The position numbers were made by a program, and so were the translations under genes. 12,253 bases of DNA from Spirochaetales bacterium (GTDB lineage Bacteria; Spirochaetota; Spirochaetia; SZUA-6; DRHE01). The stretch lies in contig JAFGQJ010000143.1 in the NCBI GenBank assembly GCA_016935715.1, forward strand, positions 1 through 12,253, given 5' to 3'. The notes under the pieces were generated by a model. It did no database searches. It saw nothing but the letters and a program-made list of their open reading frames with translations, and was not told the origin of the DNA. Positions 1 to 7,987 of this stretch are shown here, piece after piece (the stretch's first letter is position 1; every line of letters starts with the position of its first letter).

Positions 1-918
1 CTGGACGTGTTCGCCGAGCAGGTCGAAGAGCTGGCCGGCTCCGACCCGTCGCTCCTGGTCGTCACCAGCGACTCCCGCGGCTCGGCGCGGCTCTCGGCGT
101 TCGCCTCGCGGATGCCGCAGCGGATCATAGAGGTGGGGATCGCCGAGCAGAACCTCGTGGGGGTAGCGGCGGGCCTGGCCGCGGGGGGAAGGAGGGTGTT
201 CGCCGTCTCGCCGGCGAGCTTCCTGGCAACCCGTTCCCTGGAACAGATCAAGCACGACGTCTGTTACTCCGACCGGCCGGTCGTCCTGGTGGGGATCAGC
301 GCCGGTGTGAGCTACGGCGCCCTGGGCTCCACCCATCACTCGCTGCACGACTTCGCCGCGCTGCGGGCCATCCATAACATCACCGTCTGCGCGCCGGCGG
401 ACAACTGGGAAACCCGCGAGGCGGTGCGCGCCGCCGCGGCAGCGGGCCGGCCGGTCTACATCCGCCTGGGGAAAAAGCCCCTCCCCCACCTGCTCCACGA
501 CGAACCCTTTGCCTTCGGCAGGGGGCGCGTCATCCGGCGGGGAAGCGACGGGGCGTTCATCGCCAGCGGGGAGACGGTGTGGCGGGCCCTTGCCGCCGCC
601 GAGGCCCTGGCCGCGGAAGGGCTGTCGATCGCGGTGGCGAGCATGCACACCATCAAGCCGCTGGACGCAGAGCTGGTGTGCTCTCTGGGCCGGTCCGCGG
701 CTGCGATCGTGGCCGTGGAGGAGCACTCCGAGCACGGCGGCCTGGGGGACGCCTGCGCGCGGGTGCTGCTGGCCGCCGGCCTGGCGCCCCGGTACCGGGT
801 GGCGGCGATCCCGGACGAGTACACGGTCACCGGCTCCCAGGAGGAGATCCTGGGCCACTACGGGATCTCGCAGGCCGGCCTGGCGCGGCTGATGGGCTCG
901 CTGCTCTCGGGGGCATAG
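1..918 (+). CDS. Split transketolase, C-terminal subunit (5' end cut by window edge)
   Basis: This is the pyrimidine-binding plus C-terminal half of a two-gene transketolase, which moves two-carbon ketol units between sugar phosphates using thiamine diphosphate in the cytoplasm. The frame is open from base 1. The first in-frame start-like codon is a GTG at 7, but homologues have a few more N-terminal residues, so the true start is probably off the window. The segment EVGIAEQNLVGVAAGLA (about bases 130-180) holds the Glu that contacts the cofactor aminopyrimidine ring. The fold continues through GSTHHS and a C-terminal domain with VAVEEHSEHGGLGD. The diphosphate-binding half (GDG motif) is not here and should lie immediately upstream. 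The TAG stop abuts the ATG of the kinase (TAGATG), so the two are surely cotranscribed. Its place beside a sugar kinase suggests a pathway-specific rather than housekeeping transketolase. The substrate is unknown. Confidence 0.88.
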   Translation: MDVFAEQVEELAGSDPSLLVVTSDSRGSARLSAFASRMPQRIIEVGIAEQNLVGVAAGLAAGGRRVFAVSPASFLATRSLEQIKHDVCYSDRPVVLVGISAGVSYGALGSTHHSLHDFAALRAIHNITVCAPADNWETREAVRAAAAAGRPVYIRLGKKPLPHLLHDEPFAFGRGRVIRRGSDGAFIASGETVWRALAAAEALAAEGLSIAVASMHTIKPLDAELVCSLGRSAAAIVAVEEHSEHGGLGDACARVLLAAGLAPRYRVAAIPDEYTVTGSQEEILGHYGISQAGLARLMGSLLSGA

Positions 919-2421
919 ATGTCCCGGTACATCCTGGCGATCGATCAGGGCACCAGCGCAACCAAGGCCATCGTGTTTGACCTGGAAGGCCGGGAGGCGG
1001 CCCGCGCCTCGGCTCCCCTGCAGACCCGCTACACCCCGGACGGGAAGGCGGAGCAGGACCCGGAGGCGATCTACCGCAGCGTGATCCAGGCGGTCAGCGA
1101 CTGCGTGGAAACGCTGGAGAGCCGGGCGGGCATACGGCGCAGCCGGATAGCCTGCGCCGGCATCGCCAACCAGCGGGAGACCTTCGTGCTGTGGGATCGA
1201 AGCGGGGCGCTTCACGACGCGGTGGTCTGGCAGTGCAAGCGCTCCACGGGCATCTGCAGCGATCTGAAGCAGGCGGGGGCCGAGCCGGAGATCCGTTCCC
1301 GCTCGGGGCTCATCCTGGATCCATACTTCTCCGGGACCAAGCTCACCGCCCTTTTGCGCGCCGTGCCGGCGGTCCGGGCATCCCATCAGGCCGGGGAGGC
1401 CTGCTTCGGCACCGTGGACACCTGGCTGCTGCACCGCCTGACCGGCGGACGGGTGCACGCCACGGATCAGAGCAACGCCTGCCGGACCCTGCTGTTCAAC
1501 ATCCATACCCTGAAGTGGGACGGGGAGCTGGCCCGGATCCTCGAGGTCCCGCTGCTTCGCCTGCCGTCGGTATACCCCTCTGCAAACCCCTTCGGCGAAT
1601 CCGACTTCCAGGGAATCTTCGACTCCCCCGTACCGATCAGCGCCGTGATCGGCGATTCCCACGCCGCCCTGTTCGGTGAACGCTGCTACCGTCCCGGCGA
1701 GGCCAAGGCGACCCTGGGCACGGGCTCCTCGATCCTGATCAACGCGGGCATCGCGGCGCCTCCGCTCTGTCCCTCGGCCATGTCCACGATCGGCTTCGCC
1801 CTGCCGGGGCGCACCGATTATGCCCTGGAGGGGATCGTGGTCAGCGCAGGCTCGGTGCTGGGCTGGCTGCAGAATGAGCTGGGGCTGTTCGACGACCCTT
1901 CCCGCCTCGACGGGATCGCCTGCAGCGTCCCCGATTCCGGGGGAGTATGCATGGTTCCGGCGCACGCCGGGATGGGAGCCCCTTTCTGGAGGATGGATGC
2001 CCGGGGTGCGATCCTGGGACTGAGATTCGGCAGCTCCAAGGCCCACATCATCAGGGCGACTCTGGAGTGCATCCCCTACCAGATCCGCGCGATCCTGGAG
2101 GCGATCGCCGAAGAGACGGGGATCAGCTGCAGCTCTATCAGGGCCGACGGCGGGATCAGCAGGAGCGAGTTCGTTCTGCAGTGGCTGGCCGACACCCTGC
2201 AGCTGCCCGTGCAGACCCTCGCCTCCGCCGACCTCACGGCCCTGGGAGCGGCACTGCTGGCCGGGATCGGCGCAGGGCTGTACGGGGGAACCGCGGAGAT
2301 CGATGCCCTCAACCTGGAGGAGCGGGTGCGGCAGCCCGCGCCTCCGCAAGCCGGCGGCGCTGCGGCGCGCAGCGGCTACACGGCCTGGCGCCGGCAGGTG
2401 GATCACCTGCTCGGCCTGTAG
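919..2421 (+). CDS. FGGY-family carbohydrate kinase, glycerol kinase-like
   Basis: A 500-residue ATP-dependent sugar or polyol kinase of normal family length. The N-terminal phosphate loop is AIDQGTSATKAIVFD (residues 7-21). NQRET (84-88) and DPYFSGTK (134-141) match the glycerol kinase substrate pocket, and D246 in GDSHAALFG is the expected catalytic base. GTGSS (267-271) and ADGGISRSEF (409-418) belong to the nucleotide side. Compared with remembered E. coli GlpK, R83, E84, Y135 and D245 are kept, but Q246 becomes S247 and F270 becomes S271. The glycine-rich loop that binds fructose 1,6-bisphosphate in E. coli (GGKGGTR) is absent. The enzyme may therefore phosphorylate a related polyol or ketose rather than glycerol, without that feedback. 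It starts at the base after the transketolase stop, with a modest G-run (909-913) as ribosome site, and runs convergent to the GRE gene. Family assignment is firm; the substrate is not. Confidence 0.88.
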   Translation: MSRYILAIDQGTSATKAIVFDLEGREAARASAPLQTRYTPDGKAEQDPEAIYRSVIQAVSDCVETLESRAGIRRSRIACAGIANQRETFVLWDRSGALHDAVVWQCKRSTGICSDLKQAGAEPEIRSRSGLILDPYFSGTKLTALLRAVPAVRASHQAGEACFGTVDTWLLHRLTGGRVHATDQSNACRTLLFNIHTLKWDGELARILEVPLLRLPSVYPSANPFGESDFQGIFDSPVPISAVIGDSHAALFGERCYRPGEAKATLGTGSSILINAGIAAPPLCPSAMSTIGFALPGRTDYALEGIVVSAGSVLGWLQNELGLFDDPSRLDGIACSVPDSGGVCMVPAHAGMGAPFWRMDARGAILGLRFGSSKAHIIRATLECIPYQIRAILEAIAEETGISCSSIRADGGISRSEFVLQWLADTLQLPVQTLASADLTALGAALLAGIGAGLYGGTAEIDALNLEERVRQPAPPQAGGAAARSGYTAWRRQVDHLLGL

Positions 2422-2433
2422 AGCGGGACTGAA

Positions 2434-2476
2434 GGGCCCCGGGACCGCAGGGCCGCCCGGCGCCCGTTATTTCTTC
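2434..2476 (+). terminator. Probable intrinsic terminator of the transketolase-kinase operon
   Basis: A GC-rich stem forms between GGGCCCCGGG (2434-2443) and CCCGGCGCCC (2456-2465): 4 bp, one C-C mismatch, then 5 bp, with a 12-base loop. On the plus strand it is followed by TTATTTCTTC (2467-2476), a T-rich tail that overlaps the 3' end of the convergent GRE gene. On the minus strand the stem is not followed by T residues, so it probably stops only plus-strand transcription. Confidence 0.55.
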
Positions 2477-4884
2477 ATGCTGAACTTCATCCGCTCGATG
2501 ACGTCGTTCTGAAGCTCCCGGTTCAGCGGCGTGAAGAAGGCGCTGTAGCCCGCAATCCGCACCATCAGGTCCCTGTACTCCTCGGGCTTTTCCTGGGCCT
2601 CGACCAGTGTCTCGTCGTCCAGCACGTTGAACTGGATGTGGTACTGGTTGTTCTTGAAGTGGGTCTTCACCAGGGCAAGGGCGCGGTTTCGGCCCTCTTC
2701 GCTCGTGAGGGTGTCCGCGGACAGGCGCATGTTGAAGATCGAGCCCTTCTGGAACCAGATGCTCGGCAGCTTGGCCTCGGAGCTGATGACCGCGGTCGGT
2801 CCGTGCTGCTCGGAGCCGTTGGACGGTGAGACGCCGTTGTTGACCGGGGCGCCGGCCTTGCGGCCGTCGGGCAGGGCCCCGACGGATTTGCCGAAGGCGA
2901 CGTTGCCGGTGACCGAGCTCAGGCTAAGGGCGAAGCCGGCCGGCACGGGGCCTTTGCCGTAGCGGGAGCTCTTGAACTCCCTCTGGTACGTCGAGCCCAG
3001 GAACTCGTCGATCTCCACGGTCCACTTGTCCGCATAGTCGTCGTCATTGCCGAACTTGGGCACCTTGTTGATCAGGGTCTGCCTGATCTGCGGACCGGTG
3101 GGAGAGGTGCTTTCATCCTCGAAGTTCGTCTTCAGGGCGTGAATCAGCTGCACGGGGGTGAGCAGCTTCTTGTCGAACAGCACGTACTGGATCGCGGCGA
3201 AGGAGTCGCCCACCGTCGCGGCCCCTGCGGTGGGTCCTCCGTCGGCGGTGTAGCGGGCGCCTCCCTCGATGAGCGACCTGCCCCTCTCGATGCAGTCGTG
3301 GACCAGGGAAGAGCGGAACGCGTTCTGGTCGTGGAGGATGTGCATCTCGTCGCTGATGTGCTCCACGATCACCTGCAGCTCCATGAAGTAGCGCAGCTGG
3401 CGCTTGTAGGCGGCCATGATCTGCTCGGCGCTCTCGAAGGTGGTCAGATCTCCGTCGCCGGGCAGCAGCGTGGCCCCGGTTGCCGGATCGGTGCCGTTAT
3501 TGAGGGTGATCTCGAATACCTTGGCCAGGTTCAGCCACGAGCCTTTGGCGGCGAAGTCCCACTTGCCCGGGATGGAGGCTTCGATGCAGCCGACCGGCGC
3601 CCAGTTGTAGAGCTCCTCCTTGGGGATACCCATGTTCTCCAGGATCCGCATCACGCTCGGATCGCTGTACAGCGCCGGCTGGCCGCCTTTGTGCTTCTGC
3701 ACGACCTGCAGGGCGCGGTGCATGAACTCATCCGGCGTGCCCTCGAACCACTTCAGCGAGACCGACGGCTTGGTCAGTCCGACGTCCGCGGTGGCTTCCA
3801 GCACGATGTCGGTGAGATCGTTCACCGCGTCCCTGCCCTCCGCCGTCTGACCCCCGATCGCCAGGTTCTCCGCCAGGTGATAGCCGGGGAAGTACTCGCT
3901 GTCCGGCCAGGAACGAAGCTTGTTGATCTCGTTGGCCTTGATGAAGAAGGATTCCACCAGCTCCAGGGCGAACTCGCGGGTGATCCGCCCGGAATCGATG
4001 TCCCTCTCGTAGTAGGGCCAGAGGTACTGGTCGAAGCGCCCCAGGGAGATGGCGTGGCCGTTGGTCTCCACCTGGAGTATGAGCTGGATGAACCAGACGG
4101 TCTGGATCGCCTGCCAGAAGCTTTCGGCCGGGTTTGCGGGCACCTGGCGGCAGTTCTCCGCCATGGTCAGCAGCTCCTGCCGGCGCTTCTCGTCGCTCGT
4201 TTCCCCGGCCAGTCGGGCGAGGTGGTCGGCGAAGCGCCCGGCAAAGCTGATGACCGCCTGGTTCGCGGTGACGACCGCCTGGAGGAACCAGTACTGGGAG
4301 ATCGCACCGGGCTCGGTGAGGTCCAGCTCCTCCAGCCGCTTGTTCGCCCGGGCGATTACGCCGTTCAGCCCTTCGGCCAGCACCCATTCGTGATCCGGAA
4401 GAACGTTGCCCAGACCGGCGGCGGTGCACCAGGTGTCGTCGATGGCGTTGATCTCCCAGGCTACCCTTGCCTGTTCGGGCAGCTGGCTCCAGATGCTGTT
4501 GAACAGGGTCTTGTTCTTCCAGTAGTCGATGGTCTGCAGTATCTGCGCCCTGGCCTCTTCCGTGTAGGTGAACTGGTCGCAGGGCCGCTCGGCGAAATGA
4601 TACGGTTCACCGCGGAGCTCGCTGACGATCCAATCCGTCGAGTATTCGGGAAACACCGGCGCGGCGCGCACCGAGCTGGCCTGGTTGCCGACAAGCAGCT
4701 CTCCGTCCCGCACGAAGATGGTCATCCGGTTCAGGACGTCGTGCAGCGACTGGGCCCGACGCTTGACGATCGGCTGTCCCTCGCTCTTCTTCATGGAATC
4801 GGTGAAAATGACGGCGCGCTCCGGGCAGATGGCGGGCACCTGCTCGAGAAGCTCGTCGCGAAGTTTCTGAATTCTCTCTGTCAC
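2467..4884 (-). CDS. Glycyl radical enzyme (PFL2/dehydratase-lyase group), substrate unknown
   Basis: An 805-residue glycyl radical enzyme, close to the usual 780-850 for this group. The thiyl-radical motif is VGCIEASIPGK (C433, E435), and the C-terminal radical motif is VRIAGYSAFF with G779 as the radical site. The PFL-like barrel region includes NGHAISLGRFDQYLWP (275-290). Start: a GTG at 4884 (minus), because GGGAGG (4890-4895) lies 5 bases upstream; an ATG at 4935 would put the operator and the ribosome site inside the gene. By a remembered comparison with the Clostridium butyricum B12-independent glycerol dehydratase, C433 and E435 align, but H164, S282 and D447 appear as N160, A278 and K447. 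It is therefore probably not a simple glycerol or propanediol dehydratase. Alternatives are a sulfonate lyase, a sugar-phosphate lyase or a new activity. The activase is encoded divergently at 6117. Family certain, reaction open. Confidence 0.93.
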   Translation of the reverse strand: MTERIQKLRDELLEQVPAICPERAVIFTDSMKKSEGQPIVKRRAQSLHDVLNRMTIFVRDGELLVGNQASSVRAAPVFPEYSTDWIVSELRGEPYHFAERPCDQFTYTEEARAQILQTIDYWKNKTLFNSIWSQLPEQARVAWEINAIDDTWCTAAGLGNVLPDHEWVLAEGLNGVIARANKRLEELDLTEPGAISQYWFLQAVVTANQAVISFAGRFADHLARLAGETSDEKRRQELLTMAENCRQVPANPAESFWQAIQTVWFIQLILQVETNGHAISLGRFDQYLWPYYERDIDSGRITREFALELVESFFIKANEINKLRSWPDSEYFPGYHLAENLAIGGQTAEGRDAVNDLTDIVLEATADVGLTKPSVSLKWFEGTPDEFMHRALQVVQKHKGGQPALYSDPSVMRILENMGIPKEELYNWAPVGCIEASIPGKWDFAAKGSWLNLAKVFEITLNNGTDPATGATLLPGDGDLTTFESAEQIMAAYKRQLRYFMELQVIVEHISDEMHILHDQNAFRSSLVHDCIERGRSLIEGGARYTADGGPTAGAATVGDSFAAIQYVLFDKKLLTPVQLIHALKTNFEDESTSPTGPQIRQTLINKVPKFGNDDDYADKWTVEIDEFLGSTYQREFKSSRYGKGPVPAGFALSLSSVTGNVAFGKSVGALPDGRKAGAPVNNGVSPSNGSEQHGPTAVISSEAKLPSIWFQKGSIFNMRLSADTLTSEEGRNRALALVKTHFKNNQYHIQFNVLDDETLVEAQEKPEEYRDLMVRIAGYSAFFTPLNRELQNDVIERMKFSMKK

Positions 4885-4901
4885 GGTATCCTCCCTTCGG
4901 T

Positions 4902-4915
4902 TGAAAACGCTTTCA
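4902..4915 (-). promoter_or_regulatory. LacI-type operator for the glycyl radical enzyme gene
   Basis: TGAAAACGCTTTCA has perfect TGAAA/TTTCA arms around NCGN, the classic LacI/CcpA-family operator form with a central CpG. It lies between the predicted promoter (10 bp downstream of the -10) and the ribosome site of the GRE gene, where a bound repressor would block transcription. The likely ligand is the LacI-family protein encoded at 5072-6112. Confidence 0.78.
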
Positions 4916-4925
4916 TCCCACACAC

Positions 4926-4954
4926 AGCATAACATGGAATTGCGAGTGAATCAA
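4926..4954 (-). promoter_or_regulatory. Promoter of the glycyl radical enzyme gene
   Basis: Read on the minus strand, TTGATT (4954-4949) and TATGCT (4931-4926) are separated by 17 bp, a good sigma-70-type match. The predicted transcript starts near 4919 and reaches the GTG start after about 35 bases. A TGTGA half-site (minus strand, 4977-4973) lies about 20 bp upstream of the -35 but has no clear partner. Confidence 0.6.
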
Positions 4955-5003
4955 ACGGAAAATGAGTTTCTCTCACATTTTTCCGGGCTGCACTCCGCAT
5001 CGG

Positions 5004-5032
5004 TTGACAAGTCTATCCGGGGGCTGTACGAT
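5004..5032 (+). promoter_or_regulatory. Promoter of the LacI regulator-activase operon
   Basis: TTGACA (5004-5009, perfect -35) and TACGAT (5027-5032) are 17 bp apart. Transcription should begin near 5039, so the operator at 5041-5054 covers the first transcribed bases. This argues that the regulator represses itself together with the activase. Confidence 0.68.
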
Positions 5033-5040
5033 TCATCAAT

Positions 5041-5054
5041 TGAAAACGGTTTCG
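5041..5054 (+). promoter_or_regulatory. LacI-type operator for the regulator's own operon
   Basis: TGAAAACGGTTTCG matches the same motif as the GRE operator, with one arm mismatch (final G for A). It begins 8 bp after the -10 box and ends 4 bases before the ribosome site GAGGGG (5059-5064). Confidence 0.72.
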
Positions 5055-5071
5055 AACCGAGGGGATGGAGG

Positions 5072-6112
5072 ATGAGCCGTTACACCATTACCGAGATCGC
5101 CAAGCTGTGCGGGACTTCGCCGGCCACCGTGTCCCGGGTGCTGAACAACCCCGATCTGGTCGCCGAGCCGCTCAGGGAACGGATCCGGCGCAAGATGGAG
5201 GAGGTCGGCTACAGGCCCAACCCCTTTGCCTCCCGCCTCGGCTCAAAGTCGCGCTGGGGCCTCGCGCTGTTCGTGTTCGACATCCTCAATCCGTTCTTCG
5301 CCCTGATCGTCCGCAAAATCAGCCACCTGGCCATGGAGCGGCGCATTCCCCTCACCGTCTGCGACACGGAGAACAACGAAGAGAAGGAGCGGATCTTTCT
5401 GGACTATCTGCTGGACAATCACATCGCGGGGATCATTTTCGGCGAGGGGATCTCCGTGCCGACGATCCAGAAGGCACAGCAGGCCGCCGAGACCGTTCTG
5501 ATCGATCGGCATTACGAGGGGGGCCTCGTCTCCGAAGTGAGCAGCGACAACTACCTGGGAGGCTGCCAGGCTACCGAGTACCTCCTGCAGCTGAACCACG
5601 GCAACATCGCCTTTATCGGCGGACCGGAAGGCTGGGCGTCGGCGGAAGAGCGCTTCCGCGGATATCGGGACACCCTGGAACGGTACAATCTCCCGTTCCG
5701 GCCGGAGCTGGCATACCGGGGGGACCTGCGCTTCGAATCCGGTATCGACGCGCTCGAGTACTTCCTCACCCTGCCGGAGTGGCCCTCCGCCATATTCAGC
5801 GCGAACGATCAGATGGCCTTCGGCGTCCTGACCAAGGCCCACAGCCTCAACATCTCCATTCCCAATGACATCTCGCTCATCGGCTTCGACAACATCCCGC
5901 TGTACAGCCTCTACACGACCAGGCTCACCACGGTGCAGCAGAATATCGACGAGCTCTGCGGGCGGGCCTTCGCCATCATGATGTCGAAGCTCGATCACAG
6001 GGAACAGCAGGGCGAGCCGCTGCGGGTCGTCATTCCCACGAAACTCAAGATCGGGGAAACCTGCGGCAAGTACAGCGGCGTCCTCAGGACGGGCGTGGAG
6101 CGAAGCGGGTGA
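5072..6112 (+). CDS. LacI-family transcriptional regulator
   Basis: A 346-residue DNA-binding repressor with a sugar-sensing domain. The N-terminal helix-turn-helix is TITEIAKLCGTSPATVSRVL (residues 5-24). The hinge follows (YRPNPFASRL, 47-56), with L56 placed as the residue that inserts at the central CpG of LacI-type operators. The rest is a periplasmic-binding-protein-like effector domain, with FGEGIS, DRHYEGG, FIGGPEG, FSANDQMAFG and LIGFDN typical of the family. The ATG at 5072 is chosen because the helix-turn-helix begins at once and GAGGGG lies 7 bases upstream; the frame is open from 4901, but that extension would run over the promoter and operator. Three nearby promoters carry a matching operator, so it probably acts as the local pathway repressor, released by an unknown sugar-like inducer. 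The activase gene begins 4 bases after its stop. Confidence 0.93.
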   Translation: MSRYTITEIAKLCGTSPATVSRVLNNPDLVAEPLRERIRRKMEEVGYRPNPFASRLGSKSRWGLALFVFDILNPFFALIVRKISHLAMERRIPLTVCDTENNEEKERIFLDYLLDNHIAGIIFGEGISVPTIQKAQQAAETVLIDRHYEGGLVSEVSSDNYLGGCQATEYLLQLNHGNIAFIGGPEGWASAEERFRGYRDTLERYNLPFRPELAYRGDLRFESGIDALEYFLTLPEWPSAIFSANDQMAFGVLTKAHSLNISIPNDISLIGFDNIPLYSLYTTRLTTVQQNIDELCGRAFAIMMSKLDHREQQGEPLRVVIPTKLKIGETCGKYSGVLRTGVERSG

Positions 6113-6116
6113 TCCC

Positions 6117-7058
6117 ATGATCCGGAGACCCGATAATCCGGACCTTTCGGCCACGATTTTCGAAATCGAGCGATACGCCACCGAGGACGGCCCTGGAATC
6201 CGCTCGGTCGTATTCTTCAAGGGCTGCAATCTCCGCTGCAGGTGGTGCCAGAACCCGGAGTCCCAGTCACCGCGCCCCCAGGTGATGTACCACAAACAGC
6301 GCTGCACCGCCTGCCGCCGCTGCGTGGAGGTGTGCCCGGCTGAAGCGGTCCGCGAGATCGCCCCGCTGGGGTTCATCACCGACCCCGAGAAATGCGTTCT
6401 CTGCGGAGCCTGCGTCGACGCCTGCTTCTCCGGCGCCCGGGAGATCGTGGGCGAGCGCATGCCGCTGGATGCCATCATGGATGAGCTGCGCAGGGACAAG
6501 GCCTTCTACGAGCAGTCCGGCGGCGGAGTCACTTTCTCCGGCGGGGAACCGCTGCTGCAGGCAGAGGCGGTGCATGAGCTGGCCCGGCGCTGCAAGGCCG
6601 AGGGAATCCACACGGCGGTGGAGACCGCCGGTCACCTGCCGTGGGCGGGCATCGCCGGGCTGCTGCCCCGGCTCGATCTTCTGTACTTCGATCTGAAGCA
6701 CATCGACTCCGAGGCACACCGCGCCTACACCGGCGTACCGCTGGACATCATCCTCGGCAACCTGCGCAGGGCGAGCGAGTGCTTCGACAATATGATCGTG
6801 CGCATCCCCGTTGTACCGGGGGTGAACGCAGACGCGCAGACCCTCGAACGGATGTTCGCCTTCCTGGCCGGCAAGACCCGGGTGAAACGCGTCGAGCTGC
6901 TGCCCTTTCACCGTCTCGGGCTGGCCAAGTATGAAGGGCTGGGTCTGTCCTACGCCATGGCGGAGGTCGACAACCTGGGCAAAGAGCAGTGCCGTCCGTT
7001 CGCGGAGATCGGCGGGGCTATGGGGCTGAGCGTGCAGGTCGGCGCGGAAGGCGGATGA
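6117..7058 (+). CDS. Glycyl radical enzyme activase (radical SAM, two extra 4Fe-4S clusters)
   Basis: A 313-residue radical S-adenosylmethionine enzyme that abstracts hydrogen from the partner GRE glycine. The CX3CX2C motif GCNLRCRWC (C37, C41, C44) binds the SAM cluster, and SGGEP (141-145) helps bind SAM. Between them are two ferredoxin-type sets, CTACRRCVEVC (C63, C66, C69, C73) and CVLCGACVDAC (C93, C96, C99, C103). These inserts are normal for activases of dehydratase or lyase-type GREs and are absent from pyruvate formate-lyase activase. The start is 4 bases after the regulator stop, with only a weak ribosome site, so translation is probably coupled. The only GRE in the window (2467-4884) is the obvious target. 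The stop overlaps the next ATG (ATGA). Confidence 0.93.
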   Translation: MIRRPDNPDLSATIFEIERYATEDGPGIRSVVFFKGCNLRCRWCQNPESQSPRPQVMYHKQRCTACRRCVEVCPAEAVREIAPLGFITDPEKCVLCGACVDACFSGAREIVGERMPLDAIMDELRRDKAFYEQSGGGVTFSGGEPLLQAEAVHELARRCKAEGIHTAVETAGHLPWAGIAGLLPRLDLLYFDLKHIDSEAHRAYTGVPLDIILGNLRRASECFDNMIVRIPVVPGVNADAQTLERMFAFLAGKTRVKRVELLPFHRLGLAKYEGLGLSYAMAEVDNLGKEQCRPFAEIGGAMGLSVQVGAEGG

Positions 7059-7978
7059 AGGGACTCGAACTGGCGCGCGGCTACTTCTCCGAGGTGGCTC
7101 TCCCCGTCTTCAGGGAAAAAGCGGGGCAGCGGCTGAGCTCCATGGCCTTCGGGCTGGCCGGCCCGGGCTCCGAGTGCTACGGCTACGACGACGAGATTTC
7201 CCGCGACCACGACTGGGGTCCGCGCTTGTGCATCTGGATCCCGGAGGAGCTGTACCGGGAAGAGGGGGAGAGGCTGCAGAGGATCTACGACCGGCTGGAT
7301 CCGGTGTTCCAGGGGTACGGGCCGGTACGGCGGGTGGACGACCGCAGTCGCGACGGGATCCTGTCCGTAGAACGCTTCTATCGCAGCCACCTGGGCACCG
7401 ACCGGGCTCCGGAAACGCTGCGGGACTGGCTGCTTCTCCCCGAAGAGGGGCTTTCCCTCTGCACCAATGGAGAGGTATTCCAGGATCCTCTGGGGAGCTT
7501 CACCCGCATGCGCCGCGCCCTGCTTTCCTATTTTCCGCGGGACCTCTGGCTGAAGAAGATCGCTTCCCGCTGCAGGTCGGCTTCCCGGCACGGGCAGTAC
7601 GACCTCTGGCGGGCGCTGCGCCGGGCCGACCGCCTGACCGCCGGCTACCACCAGGCTTGCTTCGCCCGGGAGGCCGCCGCCCTCGTGTTCCTCCTGAACA
7701 GAAGCTACCGCCCGTTTGCCAAGTGGATCTTCCACGGTCTCCCCGGCCTGGGCAGGCTGGGCTGCGCCGTCCACGGGGAGCTGCTGAGGGCCGCCGAGGC
7801 GCACAGCAGGGAGAGCCTTCAAGGCGCGGTGGAGCGCTGCGCGGCGATCCTGATCGATGAGCTGGTCGGCGAGGGGCTGGCTGAACGGCGCGGCGATTTC
7901 CTGTTCGACTGCGGGGCACAGATCGAAGGTTTGATCCGGGACAGGTCGCTGCGGGAGGAGCTGGACTCGGTGGATTAG
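7055..7978 (+). CDS. DUF4037 protein, nucleotidyltransferase-like fold, function unknown
   Basis: A 307-residue soluble protein recognised as DUF4037. Near the N-terminus, GPGSECYGYDDEISRDHDWG (residues 36-55) has the form of a minimal nucleotidyltransferase site: a Gly-Ser turn (38-39) followed by D51-x-D53, which would bind metal and a nucleotide triphosphate. The rest is mostly helical, and no membrane segment or signal peptide is seen. The ATG at 7055 overlaps the activase stop in an ATGA arrangement, which indicates translational coupling; the frame is open further upstream, but that stretch lies inside the activase. The DUF4125 gene follows after 9 bases. Its position suggests a role tied to the GRE system, such as modification, repair or control, but this is inference only. 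No substrate is known. Confidence 0.78.
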   Translation: MKGLELARGYFSEVALPVFREKAGQRLSSMAFGLAGPGSECYGYDDEISRDHDWGPRLCIWIPEELYREEGERLQRIYDRLDPVFQGYGPVRRVDDRSRDGILSVERFYRSHLGTDRAPETLRDWLLLPEEGLSLCTNGEVFQDPLGSFTRMRRALLSYFPRDLWLKKIASRCRSASRHGQYDLWRALRRADRLTAGYHQACFAREAAALVFLLNRSYRPFAKWIFHGLPGLGRLGCAVHGELLRAAEAHSRESLQGAVERCAAILIDELVGEGLAERRGDFLFDCGAQIEGLIRDRSLREELDSVD

Positions 7979-7987
7979 GAGGGGAAG

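Noticed and set aside
302..310. Degenerate second Walker A (Arg for Lys) as a sign of a broken ATPase
   Set aside because: This is the usual state of the second domain in RbsA/MglA-type twin ATPases; all other motifs are intact.
3139..4932. A 597-codon open frame antisense to the glycyl radical enzyme gene
   Set aside because: Its translation resembles no known family and is rich in Gly, Val, Leu, Arg and Asp, as expected from reading high-GC third positions backwards. The opposite strand carries unmistakable GRE motifs.
4960..4980. A second CRP/FNR-like site in the divergent promoter region
   Set aside because: A TGTGA half-site exists on the minus strand, but the partner half is poor at any normal spacing.
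4901..5071. N-terminal extension of the LacI-family regulator by 57 residues
   Set aside because: The frame is open, but it runs through the predicted promoter and operator, its residues do not look like a LacI-family N-terminus, and the helix-turn-helix starts right after the ATG at 5072 with a good ribosome site.
5243..6499. A 418-codon antisense frame across the regulator and activase genes
   Set aside because: It spans the junction of two well-supported plus-strand genes, has no recognisable motif and no ribosome site or promoter that I could see; a GC-driven shadow.
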